A stretch of 8,853 nucleotides of DNA from Deltaproteobacteria bacterium RIFCSPLOWO2_02_56_12 (GCA_001799045.1 MGRY01000010.1:1-8853); one strand, 5' to 3'. Shown: positions 1 through 6,553, numbered from the stretch's first letter. The notes: generated by a model from the letters alone, not told the origin. Numbers and translations: made by a program.

Positions 1-1348
1 CGCCGGATCTTACCTGGTCTGCCACGTAGCCCGGAATCTCGCTTGCCATCTCAATGAACACGGCCTGATGGTCTCCGTGTAGACGATTAATCTCTTCGAC
101 GATAGCGGGGGGCGAGAGGCGCTCATCCTCCGGGATCTTCTCCGGTTGGTACACCCCGGCCACAACCACGCGGTCGGCAGTGGCCAAGGCTGGAGGGAAT
201 TCGCGCTGGAAAATCCGCCTCCTGCTGGTGTTGCTTCTGGGTTCGAAGATCGCCCAGAGCTTGCGGCCGGGGTAAGCTGCCCGAACGGCCTCGACAGTCT
301 CTTTGACCGCCGTGGGATGATGAGCGAAATCATCGATAACCGTTATTCCGTTAACCTCCCCTTTGACTTCCTGCCTCCGCTTGACCCCAGAAAAACTTGC
401 CAGCGCGCCCCGCAGGGCCGCTCGGTCTATCCCCAACTCTCTGGCCATGGCGTATACGGCCATGGCATTGTTTACGTTGTGCCGTCCCATGAGCGGGATC
501 TCCACGGTCCCTTCAGAAATCCCCTTGTAGCGTGGCTCAAACAAGCTTCGGCCCTCCCGCACACACACATTGCTTGCCTCCCAATCCCTTCGTGCTCCTT
601 CACCATAGAACGTCACGGGACAACGGGCGGGCTCCGCAACCTCCAAAGCGGCTGCATATTCGTTGCAAACCAAAAGGCTCCCTGAAGAGGGGATAAGCTC
701 CACCAGGCTTCGGAACGCGGCCTTCAGGTGCTCCAAGTCACGGTAAATGTCCGCATGGTCAAACTCGACGCTGGTCAGGATCACTTTCTCTGGCCTGTAG
801 TGCAAAAACTTCGGCCCTTTATCGAAGAAGGCGCTGTCATACTCATCTCCTTCCAGGACCGCCCAATCCCCCGTTCCCTGGTTGAATCCGCTATCGAAGT
901 CGAGTGGAATACCGCCGACAAAAAAACTCGGATTCCAGCCCGCCCCCTTCAAGACCCAAGCCATAAGAGCGCTTGTGGTGGTTTTCCCGTGTGTGCCCGC
1001 GACCACGACGGACCTTTTTGAACCGATCAAGAACTTTCCCAACGCTTGAGGGAATGAGATATATGGAATCTCCAGACGAAGCACCGCCTCCACCTCGGGA
1101 TTGTTGCGCGAAACCGCATTGCCGATCACAACCATTTGAGGACGCTCCCGGAGGTGTTCTTCTGTGAAGCCTGAAAGCACCTGAATTCCTAACCTTTCAA
1201 GATAGGTGCTCATCGGAGGGTAGACATTTTGGTCTGACCCCGTCACCCGATAATCCTGAGATTGGAGCAGGCCGGCAAGCGAGGCCATCCCTACTCCGCA
1301 GATCGCGATGAGGTGGATGTGGCTTCCGCGGCCGGGGAGATCATTCAT
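1..1348 (-). CDS. mpl: UDP-N-acetylmuramate:L-alanyl-gamma-D-glutamyl-meso-diaminopimelate ligase, C-terminus cut by window edge
   Basis: Mpl reuses murein tripeptide (L-Ala-D-Glu-meso-DAP) recovered in the cytoplasm by joining it to UDP-MurNAc with ATP, feeding it back into peptidoglycan synthesis. The frame is open from the ATG at 1348 to the window edge, giving 449 complete codons. Seen in order: an N-terminal nucleotide-binding Rossmann region with ICGVGMASLAG (16-26); the P-loop GTHGKTTT (118-125); EGDEYDSAFFDKGPKF (166-181); the Mur-ligase GRHNVNN (288-294); DDFAHHPTAV (339-348); and FEPRSNT (368-374). The DEYDSAFFDK and FEPRSNT signatures separate Mpl from MurC. E. coli Mpl is 457 aa, so only a short tail should be missing. 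The start overlaps the last 8 nt of the upstream serine hydrolase gene and has no clear Shine-Dalgarno, which suggests translational coupling. No frameshift or internal stop was found. Confidence 0.93.
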   Translation of the reverse strand, partial: MNDLPGRGSHIHLIAICGVGMASLAGLLQSQDYRVTGSDQNVYPPMSTYLERLGIQVLSGFTEEHLRERPQMVVIGNAVSRNNPEVEAVLRLEIPYISFPQALGKFLIGSKRSVVVAGTHGKTTTSALMAWVLKGAGWNPSFFVGGIPLDFDSGFNQGTGDWAVLEGDEYDSAFFDKGPKFLHYRPEKVILTSVEFDHADIYRDLEHLKAAFRSLVELIPSSGSLLVCNEYAAALEVAEPARCPVTFYGEGARRDWEASNVCVREGRSLFEPRYKGISEGTVEIPLMGRHNVNNAMAVYAMARELGIDRAALRGALASFSGVKRRQEVKGEVNGITVIDDFAHHPTAVKETVEAVRAAYPGRKLWAIFEPRSNTSRRRIFQREFPPALATADRVVVAGVYQPEKIPEDERLSPPAIVEEINRLHGDHQAVFIEMASEIPGYVADQVRSG

Positions 1349-2471
1349 CGTCGAGAGTCTTCATGATGAGGTCGTGGATATAGGGTCGAAACGCTTTGAT
1401 CTTATCGTTGCTGCGCGCAGGATGGATGCGGTTGCTGAGAAGAACAACGTGGCAATCTTTCTCCAGGTCCCACCAGATCGAGGTCCCGGTGAATCCCAGA
1501 TGGCCCACAGAATGGGGAGAAAAATAGCTCCCGCTGGAGGAGTTCTCCGGCGCAGGGGTATCCCAACCCAAGGCAAAGTTTGACCCTTTGACGGTTTCAT
1601 CTCGGGTCAGAAACTCTTTTAGCAGAGGCGCGGGCAGGAATGGGTCCTCACCCCGGCTACAGTTTCTAAGACGGTTGATAAAAAGATGGATATCCCGGGC
1701 TGAAGAGAAAAGGCCGGCATGGCCCGCGACCCCGCCCATGGCATAGGCGTTATCATCATGGACTTCGCCGCAAAGAATCTTCTTGCGCCACGGGCAATGC
1801 TCCGTCGGGGCAATCATCTCATGCACCGGTTGGAGGCGGCGAGTCCGGAGTTGGGTGAGGTCCACAAAGGATGTAGAACGGAGCCCCATAGGCTTAAAAA
1901 CCTTATCTTGACAATAACGGTCTAGCGACCAACCAGTGATCTCCTCGACGACTTCCCCCAAAAGCATAAAGCCGAGGTCGCTATAGAGACTCACGGTGCC
2001 GGGAGGGCTCGCTGATTTTTCCCGATGGATCCTTTCGAAGACATAGCTCTTGGCGGCACGACTGGCGATAAAATTGATCTTTCCCTCCCTCGCCCCTTTA
2101 ACGATATCTTCGTAGTAGGGTTGCCAGGCGGGGAGTCCGGAGCAGTGCGCCAAGAGATGGCGAAATGTCACATGGGTCTTCCCGAAAACGCCGAAATTGG
2201 GAAAAAAGCGGGTGATTCGATCTTCCAGCCGGATCTTTTTTTCCCGCACCTGCAGCATCATGGCCATAGCGGTCGCAAGGGGCTTGGTGAGCGAGGCCAG
2301 ATCAAAGATCGTATCCGCCTGCATAGGGCTCTTTTCCGGCACCAGCGAACGACAGCCAAAAGCGCGCTCAAAAACAACCTCCTCACCTTTCCCGACCAAC
2401 ACGACCGCACCGGGAAAAATACCCTGCGCAACAGCCTCCTTGAAGGCATCTTCCACGGGATGAAAGATCAT
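1341..2471 (-). CDS. Serine hydrolase of the class C beta-lactamase / AmiE-like family, possibly a muramyl-peptide amidase
   Basis: A 376-aa PF00144-type serine hydrolase. The catalytic triplet is visible: S60-L-T-K63 (SxxK, nucleophile and base), Y163-S-D165 in place of YxN, and H324-L-G-F-T-G in place of the KTG box. The VHDDNAYAMGG...GHAGLFSSARD stretch (237-260) is typical of the YbbE/AmiE-like and YfeW-like branch rather than true resistance beta-lactamases. There is no signal peptide or membrane segment, so the protein is probably cytoplasmic. The start is supported by AAGGAG at 2477-2482, five nt before the ATG. It lies 17 nt after ldcA and overlaps mpl by 8 nt, so it is the middle gene of a recycling operon. 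Inference: it may cleave the MurNAc-L-Ala amide, as B. subtilis AmiE does, to release peptide for its neighbours. A D-Ala-D-Ala carboxypeptidase, an esterase or another peptidase activity cannot be excluded. Confidence 0.85.
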   Translation of the reverse strand: MIFHPVEDAFKEAVAQGIFPGAVVLVGKGEEVVFERAFGCRSLVPEKSPMQADTIFDLASLTKPLATAMAMMLQVREKKIRLEDRITRFFPNFGVFGKTHVTFRHLLAHCSGLPAWQPYYEDIVKGAREGKINFIASRAAKSYVFERIHREKSASPPGTVSLYSDLGFMLLGEVVEEITGWSLDRYCQDKVFKPMGLRSTSFVDLTQLRTRRLQPVHEMIAPTEHCPWRKKILCGEVHDDNAYAMGGVAGHAGLFSSARDIHLFINRLRNCSRGEDPFLPAPLLKEFLTRDETVKGSNFALGWDTPAPENSSSGSYFSPHSVGHLGFTGTSIWWDLEKDCHVVLLSNRIHPARSNDKIKAFRPYIHDLIMKTLDDE

Positions 2472-2488
2472 CTCTGCTCCTTGAAAAA

Positions 2489-3400
2489 CTATGCTAGAGG
2501 AGATTCCTGCAAGGAAAGCATCCCCGCGTTGCCGTCCAATCTCATCTTCACTCCAAAGGGGAGGAGCAGGTTCTCCTCTCCGTGACCGGCATCCAGTCCT
2601 GCGACTACTGGATAAGGCGCTTCGTGGAAGAGTTCCTGGATAATTTCCCGAAGACCCCGCTCTCCCTCTCCTTCACAATTGATAAAACTGCCCAGGACAA
2701 GACCCGCGATCCCGTCCAACTTGCCCGCCATCTTTAGATGCGTCAGCATCCGTTCCAGCCGATAAGGCTTCTCGCCGATATCCTCAAGAAAGAGGATCTT
2801 TCCGGCAGTGCTGATCTCGTAGGGAGTCCCAAGGGTGGTGACGAGGATCGATAGGCATCCCCCCACCATCTCCGCCTCCGCCACCCCATGCCGAAACGTT
2901 TCGCCTAGCTGGAACTGCCAGTGACTTTTTTTTCCTAAGAGGGTCTCCCAGAAAAACTCTTCGCTCTGCCTTTTCAACCCCCGAGCCAGCTCCATAGCAA
3001 CCATGGGGCCGTGAAACGTCACCATACCACAGCTCTGAAGAAGCCAGTTTAAAAGAATGCTCACATCGCTATATCCGACAAAGACCTTGGGATGGGGACG
3101 GATGGCCTTGGCATCCAAATAAGGGAGCATCTGGATGGAGCCAAACCCCCCACGGGCGCAAAAGATCGCGGCAATATCGCCGCGCTTAAAGAAATCCCGC
3201 AGGGCCCCGGCCCTCTGCTCTTGCTCTCCGGCCAGGTACCCTTTGCGATCCAGAATCCCCGGGGCCAGCTCGACTTTGAAACCCGCGCGCGTGATAGCAT
3301 CCACGCCGGCCCTAAGTTGCTCATCATGGACCGACCCCGAAGGGGCCACAACACCTATTTTTTCCCCTTTGTTTAGCGCAGACGGCTTAAGCGGCACCAC
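2489..3400 (-). CDS. ldcA: LD-carboxypeptidase, peptidase family S66 (LdcA/MccF type)
   Basis: Removes the terminal D-Ala from murein tetrapeptide (an L,D bond at meso-DAP) in the cytoplasm, producing the tripeptide that Mpl uses. It has about 303 aa, normal for S66. Visible in order: an N-terminal KIGVVAPSG strand-turn; FCARGGFGSIQMLPYLD; the nucleophile in VGYSDVS (Ser111 from this start); LEDIGEKPYRLERML with the catalytic Glu (206); and AGLDAGHGEENLLLPFG with the catalytic His (273). These form the S66 Ser-Glu-His triad. The frame extends upstream to a GTG at 3451, but GGAGGAG at 3405-3411 lies just before two adjacent GTG codons (3400 and 3397), and homology begins there. The exact choice between these two GTGs is open. 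It is the first gene of the ldcA-hydrolase-mpl operon. A microcin-C immunity (MccF) role is possible by family but unlikely in this context. Confidence 0.9.
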   Translation of the reverse strand: MVPLKPSALNKGEKIGVVAPSGSVHDEQLRAGVDAITRAGFKVELAPGILDRKGYLAGEQEQRAGALRDFFKRGDIAAIFCARGGFGSIQMLPYLDAKAIRPHPKVFVGYSDVSILLNWLLQSCGMVTFHGPMVAMELARGLKRQSEEFFWETLLGKKSHWQFQLGETFRHGVAEAEMVGGCLSILVTTLGTPYEISTAGKILFLEDIGEKPYRLERMLTHLKMAGKLDGIAGLVLGSFINCEGEGERGLREIIQELFHEAPYPVVAGLDAGHGEENLLLPFGVKMRLDGNAGMLSLQESPLA

Positions 3401-3452
3401 TAAACTCCTCCACAGCTCAAATAGAAAAGGCCCTGCCGCGAATGGCGTCACC

Positions 3453-3461
3453 TGTGAATAA
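3453..3461 (-). promoter_or_regulatory. DnaA box, perfect consensus (TTATTCACA), minus orientation
   Basis: The minus strand reads TTATTCACA, an exact match to TTATNCACA. It lies about 53 nt upstream of the preferred ldcA start, within the likely promoter zone of the recycling operon. It points opposite to the box group at 3660-3703. Confidence 0.55.
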
Positions 3462-3600
3462 CATTCGATATCCGGCGCCCCCGTTCCCTACCCTCAGGGC
3501 CATAACGATTTATACATCTTCTCAAAAAAGCCTCGCCAGCACAAGAAGTTTTTGACCTTCACATCTACCTAAAATTTTCACTTCCAAGCCCTCTCCAAGG

Positions 3601-3629
3601 TTGACTTCGCGGCGCAACACCAGTAATAA
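3601..3629 (+). promoter_or_regulatory. Weak candidate sigma70-type promoter for the DUF507 genes
   Basis: TTGACT (3601-3606, five of six -35 bases) is followed after 17 nt by TAATAA (3624-3629), which matches only three of six -10 bases. Spacing and placement suit transcription of the DUF507 pair, and the boxes at 3660-3703 would then fall in the leader. The weak -10 keeps this tentative. Confidence 0.25.
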
Positions 3630-3659
3630 ATGGTAGGGGACCACACACTTTCTACCGGT

Positions 3660-3703
3660 TTTTTCACAGGGTCTTGCAGATTTTATCCACAGAGTTTTCC
3701 ACA
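3660..3703 (+). promoter_or_regulatory. Cluster of three co-oriented DnaA boxes
   Basis: TTTTTCACA (3660-3668, one mismatch), TTATCCACA (3683-3691, exact) and TTTTCCACA (3695-3703, one mismatch) all read on the plus strand. Each is followed by G. The last two start 12 nt apart. The cluster ends four nt before the first DUF507 ATG, replacing the place where a Shine-Dalgarno would be expected. This is the arrangement seen in bacterial origins and in some DnaA-regulated promoters; which one applies here cannot be told from the window. Confidence 0.6.
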
Positions 3704-3707
3704 GCCG

Positions 3708-3983
3708 ATGAAGATAAAAACAGAGCAGATCGATAGACTCGTGGATCGTCTGATGAAGGCTTATCAAGCCAAGGAATTGATTATGCTTAAAGCAAAGGAG
3801 CACGAGGTTCGGGCCAAGATAAAAGAGATAATAACGCGGAATTTTCACGAGGAAGAAGTAATCGAGGAAGAGGCGCGCCAGATGCTCGCCTCTCACGCCG
3901 GCCAGGTGAAGGAGATGGACCACTACAAGATGTTCCTCCTGATCAAGCAAAAACTAGCCCAAAAAAAGGAATTTGTTCTATGA
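3708..3983 (+). CDS. DUF507 family protein (first of a tandem pair)
   Basis: A 91-aa soluble, charged, mostly helical protein with no signal peptide or membrane segment. It begins MKIKTEQIDRLVDRLMKAY and has the DUF507 layout: an N-terminal helix (residues 1-20), a central acidic helix with HEEEVIEEEARQML (about 46-60), and a C-terminal Lys-rich helix. The function of the family is unknown. It has the same length as, and a similar residue pattern to, the next gene, so the two are probably diverged duplicates. The frame is open further upstream to an ATG at 3630, but that extension is Cys/Pro/Phe-rich, unlike the family, and has no ribosome binding site, so 3708 is preferred. No good Shine-Dalgarno precedes 3708 either; DnaA-box-like sequence occupies that position. 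It overlaps the next gene by 4 nt. Confidence 0.75.
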   Translation: MKIKTEQIDRLVDRLMKAYQAKELIMLKAKEHEVRAKIKEIITRNFHEEEVIEEEARQMLASHAGQVKEMDHYKMFLLIKQKLAQKKEFVL

Positions 3984-4255
3984 GCCGCCTCTCGGATAAC
4001 CGGATCTCTCATCTGGCACATCTCGTCGTGGATGGTCTCTGGAAAGAGGATCTGACAGATTTTCCCAACGAGGCCCGGGCGCTGGCAGAAACCAAAAGCG
4101 TCTTAGCAGAGTTTTTCAACCGCGAAGATCGCTTCGATGAAATAGTGCGGCAGAAAATCCAGTCCCTCTCGCGGCCCATTCCCCCCGGGAGCCGGGAGTG
4201 GGACATCCTTTATCGCAAGTATCTGGAGGAAGAGCTCAAAAAGCAGAAAAAATGA
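3980..4255 (+). CDS. DUF507 family protein (second of a tandem pair)
   Basis: A 91-aa soluble protein, the more typical DUF507 member. It contains ISHLAHLVVDGLWKEDLTDFPNEARAL (in residues 9-35), an ETKSVLAEFFNREDRFDEIVRQKI helix region, SLSRPIPPGSREW, and ends DILYRKYLEEELKKQKK. Its ATG overlaps the previous stop as ATGA, a classic coupled pair, with AAGGAA about 8 nt upstream. No catalytic motif is visible and the family function is unknown. Pairing with the preceding gene suggests the two proteins work together, perhaps as a heteromer; this is inference. The groESL leader follows with no clear terminator between, so some read-through into groES is possible. Confidence 0.85.
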   Translation: MSRLSDNRISHLAHLVVDGLWKEDLTDFPNEARALAETKSVLAEFFNREDRFDEIVRQKIQSLSRPIPPGSREWDILYRKYLEEELKKQKK

Positions 4256-4301
4256 CCCTATACCCTTGCTTTTCACCCCGACCTGTAATACTAAAGCTAG
4301 A

Positions 4302-4328
4302 GCAGTGCTCACCATTTGAGAGTCCTAA
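4302..4328. promoter_or_regulatory. Degenerate CIRCE-like inverted repeat upstream of groES (doubtful)
   Basis: The right half GAGTCCTAA (4320-4328) matches the CIRCE half-site GAGTGCTAA at eight of nine positions, and a 9-nt spacer precedes it. The left half GCAGTGCTC (4302-4310) matches TTAGCACTC at only five of nine. Separately, GAGCA-G-TGCTC (4300-4310) is a perfect short inverted repeat. The location before a groESL operon is right for HrcA control, but the site is poor and sits upstream of the best promoter. Confidence 0.2.
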
Positions 4329-4335
4329 CGGCCTC

Positions 4336-4363
4336 TTGACAAATCGGCACTCGTGTTTAAATT
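4336..4363 (+). promoter_or_regulatory. Candidate groESL promoter
   Basis: A perfect -35 TTGACA (4336-4341) is followed after 16 nt by TAAATT (4358-4363, four of six -10 bases) inside an AT-rich stretch. Transcription would begin near 4370, leaving a leader of about 95 nt before the groES GTG. This is the best vegetative-type promoter in the 209-bp gap. No convincing sigma32-type site was found. Confidence 0.45.
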
Positions 4364-4464
4364 AATAGCCGCTTATCGTAGATGGCTTTGTGTAGGCTCG
4401 GCTTACCAAGAGATTTGTCTTTAATTTCAATAGGTCAGAGAGAACAATCGAAAGGAGGAGAAAA

Positions 4465-4755
4465 GTGAAGATTAGGCCTTTGCAGGATCGCGTTATTGTT
4501 AAAAGGATCGCAGAAGAGGAAAAAACCAAGGGAGGGATCATCATCCCGGACACAGCGAAGGAAAAACCCCAGGAAGGTCGGGTTGTGGCTGTCGGTAAGG
4601 GAAAAGTCAACGAGGACGGTAAGATTATTCCCCTGGATGTGAAAGTGAATGATCGGGTTCTCTTCGGGAAATATTCGGGCTCGGAGATCAATATCGACGG
4701 CGAGGAGCACATGATCATGCGCGAAGAAGATATACTCGGTGTAATCGAAAAATAA
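4465..4755 (+). CDS. groES: Co-chaperonin GroES (Cpn10)
   Basis: The heptameric lid of the GroEL chamber; it caps the ring during ATP-driven folding in the cytoplasm. The 96-aa length is normal. It begins MKIRPLQDRVIVKR, has the mobile loop region EEEKTKGGIIIPDTAKEKPQEG (about 17-38) whose hydrophobic tripeptide III binds GroEL, then RVVAVGKGKV, DRVLFGKYSGSEI and the C-terminal EEDILGVIEK, all hallmark stretches. The start codon is GTG, with an excellent AAAGGAGG at 4451-4458 six nt upstream. groEL follows after 26 nt, the standard operon order. Initiation at GTG behind a strong Shine-Dalgarno is the only unusual point. Confidence 0.98.
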   Translation: MKIRPLQDRVIVKRIAEEEKTKGGIIIPDTAKEKPQEGRVVAVGKGKVNEDGKIIPLDVKVNDRVLFGKYSGSEINIDGEEHMIMREEDILGVIEK

Positions 4756-4781
4756 TGTGAGAAAAGTTTAGGAGGAAAAAG

Positions 4782-6431
4782 ATGGGAGCTAAGATAATAA
4801 AATTTGATCAAGATGCGAGAGAAGCGATCTTAAAGGGCGTTAATCTCCTGGCCGACGCGGTCACTGTCACCTTAGGACCTAAGGGGCGCAATGTAGTCCT
4901 GGATAAGTCCTACGGAGCGCCGAATGTAACGAAAGACGGCGTCACCGTTGCCAAGGAGATCGAGCTCGAGGACAAGTTTGAGAACATGGGGGCCCAGATG
5001 GTCAAGGAGGTTGCCAGCAAGACCTCGGATGTCGCCGGAGACGGCACGACAACGGCCACGGTTTTAGCCCGGCAAATTTTTTTAGAGGGCGTCAAGATGG
5101 TCGTGGCCGGCCATGACCCGATGTCCCTCAAGCGCGGGATTGATAAGGCGGTCAATGCGGTGATCGAGGAGCTCAAGAGCCTATCCAAACCAACCAAGGA
5201 TCCCAAAGAGATCGCCCAGGTCGGAACGATCGCGGCTAATAATGATTTTACCATAGGTGACGTGATCGCGGAGGCCATGAATAAGGTCGGCAAGGAAGGG
5301 GTGATCACTGTAGAAGAGGCAAAAGGGTTGGAAACGACTCTTGAGGTGGTCGAAGGCATGCAATTTGACCGCGGTTACCTCTCCCCCTATTTTGTTACCG
5401 ATCCGGAAAGGATGGAGTGTGTCCTGCAAGACGCCTATCTCCTCCTTAATGAGAAAAAGATCAGCACGATGAAAGACCTCTTGCCGATCCTTGAGCAGAT
5501 CGCCAAGACCGGCAAACCCTTCCTGATCGTCTCTGAAGATTTGGAAGGAGAGGCCCTGGCTACTCTAGTCGTCAACAAAATCCGCGGGACGCTCCATTGC
5601 GCAGCGGTAAAAGCTCCGGGCTTCGGCGATCGCAGAAAGTCGATGCTGGAAGATATTGCCATTCTCACCGGCGGGAAGGTCATCGCCGAAGAGCTCGGCA
5701 TCAAGCTGGAAAATATCACGCTGCATGATCTCGGGCGGGCAAAACGCATCGTAGTGGACAAGGATAATACGACCATCGTCGACGGCGCCGGAAAGAAGGC
5801 CGATCTCGAAGGTCGTATCAAACAGATCCGGGCCCAGATTGACGAGACGACCTCGGATTACGACCGCGAAAAGCTGCAGGAGCGGCTTGCCAAGCTCATC
5901 GGGGGCGTTGCCGTGATCAATGTCGGCGCTGCCACCGAGGTGGAGATGAAAGAGAAGAAGGCCCGTGTCGAGGATGCCCTCCATGCAACCCGTGCTGCGG
6001 TTGAGGAAGGTATTGTTCCAGGTGGAGGAGTGGCCTTGCTCAGAGCTTCCGCCGCGCTGGAGAAACTCAAGGTCCATGACGATGAGAAATGGGGCGTCAA
6101 CATCATCAAGCGCGTGCTCGAAGAGCCGCTTAGAAGGATTGCCATCAACGCAGGCGTCGAAGGCGCCATCGCCCTGCAAAAGGTAAAAGAAGGCAAGGGC
6201 GCCTTCGGCTTCAACGCGGCAACGGAGGAGTATGAGGACTTGATGAAAGCCGGCATCATCGACCCCACAAAGGTGGTCCGCACTGCCCTTCAAAATGCTG
6301 CATCCATCGCAGGTCTTATGCTTACCACTGAAGCGATGGTGGCCGACAAACCAGAGGAGAAATCGGCTATGCCACCAATGCCACCAGGTGGCGGTATGGG
6401 CGGCATGGGCGGTATGGGCGGCATGATGTAA
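4782..6431 (+). CDS. groEL: Chaperonin GroEL (Cpn60)
   Basis: The tetradecameric chaperonin that encloses and folds client proteins with GroES. The 549-aa length is standard. Visible: the nucleotide-binding loop LGPKGRNVVL with the following D52; GDGTT (86-90) including D87; the apical region with RGYLSPYF (197-204) and VKAPGFGDRR (276-285); the hydrolytic D398 in ARVEDALHATRAAVEEG; GIVPGGG; and a GGM-rich tail ending in GGMGGMGGMM. All key residues are intact, so it is a functional housekeeping type. AGGAGG (4770-4775) sits six nt before the ATG. It is co-transcribed with groES and ends 16 nt before a strong terminator. The tail contains a short GGCATGGGC/GGTATGGGC nucleotide repeat, which is normal for this gene. 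Confidence 0.99.
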   Translation: MGAKIIKFDQDAREAILKGVNLLADAVTVTLGPKGRNVVLDKSYGAPNVTKDGVTVAKEIELEDKFENMGAQMVKEVASKTSDVAGDGTTTATVLARQIFLEGVKMVVAGHDPMSLKRGIDKAVNAVIEELKSLSKPTKDPKEIAQVGTIAANNDFTIGDVIAEAMNKVGKEGVITVEEAKGLETTLEVVEGMQFDRGYLSPYFVTDPERMECVLQDAYLLLNEKKISTMKDLLPILEQIAKTGKPFLIVSEDLEGEALATLVVNKIRGTLHCAAVKAPGFGDRRKSMLEDIAILTGGKVIAEELGIKLENITLHDLGRAKRIVVDKDNTTIVDGAGKKADLEGRIKQIRAQIDETTSDYDREKLQERLAKLIGGVAVINVGAATEVEMKEKKARVEDALHATRAAVEEGIVPGGGVALLRASAALEKLKVHDDEKWGVNIIKRVLEEPLRRIAINAGVEGAIALQKVKEGKGAFGFNAATEEYEDLMKAGIIDPTKVVRTALQNAASIAGLMLTTEAMVADKPEEKSAMPPMPPGGGMGGMGGMGGMM

Positions 6432-6447
6432 ATCCCCTGCACGATCC

Positions 6448-6487
6448 CTCAGGCCCGTCGGCTTAAGCCCACGGGCCTGAGTTTTTT
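6448..6487 (+). terminator. Strong Rho-independent terminator of groESL
   Basis: An 11-bp perfect stem, CTCAGGCCCGT (6448-6458) with ACGGGCCTGAG (6471-6481), is followed directly by six T (6482-6487). The 12-nt loop contains GGCTTAAGCC (6460-6469), itself a perfect palindrome, so an alternative inner fold exists. It separates the heat-shock operon from ffh. Confidence 0.93.
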
Positions 6488-6494
6488 CCTCTCC

Positions 6495-6553
6495 TTGACA
6501 AAGCAGGTAATACCTATTATCCTCCAGAATTAATTTTTCCCTGAGAATATAAT
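6495..6553 (+). promoter_or_regulatory. Candidate promoter region for the ffh-rpsP operon
   Basis: A perfect TTGACA (6495-6500) is followed by TATTAT (6515-6520, five of six) at a short 14-nt spacing. A perfect TATAAT lies at 6548-6553 with no matching -35; its transcript would start only about 14 nt before the ffh ATG. An inverted repeat AGGTA-A-TACCT (6505-6515) lies between TTGACA and TATTAT and could be an operator. Which -10 is used is unclear. Confidence 0.4.

Larger units (their letters stand above)
3401..3707. other. Divergent intergenic region carrying DnaA boxes, between ldcA and the DUF507 pair
   Basis: These 307 bp hold no convincing gene; short frames here lack a ribosome binding site and family signature. 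It must contain the promoters for the leftward ldcA operon and the rightward DUF507 genes. It also carries two perfect DnaA boxes and two single-mismatch boxes, listed separately. A leftward TATAAA at 3509-3514 (minus strand) could be a -10 element but has no good -35 partner. No long AT-rich block and no intrinsic terminator are evident. Confidence 0.6.

Noticed and set aside
146..685. Plus-strand open frame of 179 codons
   Set aside because: It is antisense to mpl, which is continuous through this region with all motifs intact. There is no ribosome binding site or recognisable domain.
1..1348. mpl as a frameshifted pseudogene
   Set aside because: Reading the reverse complement codon by codon gives one uninterrupted frame from the ATG to the window edge with all Mur-ligase motifs. 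It is only cut by the edge.
2025..2585. Plus-strand open frame of 186 codons
   Set aside because: It is antisense to the serine hydrolase and the ldcA end. The minus-strand proteins carry the catalytic motifs.
3401..3451. Longer ldcA start at the GTG ending at 3451
   Set aside because: It has no Shine-Dalgarno and the 17 extra residues are not family-like. GGAGGAG at 3405-3411 marks the internal GTGs instead.
3620..3630. TAATAA as a DnaA-trio or unwinding element
   Set aside because: There are only two triplets with no longer AT-rich tract, too little to call an unwinding element.
3630..3707. Upstream ATG extension of the first DUF507 gene
   Set aside because: The added 26 residues are unlike DUF507, have no ribosome binding site, and would translate through the DnaA boxes.
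6370..6430. Tandem GGC/ATG repeats at the groEL 3' end as a mobile or satellite repeat
   Set aside because: They encode the normal GGM tail of GroEL.
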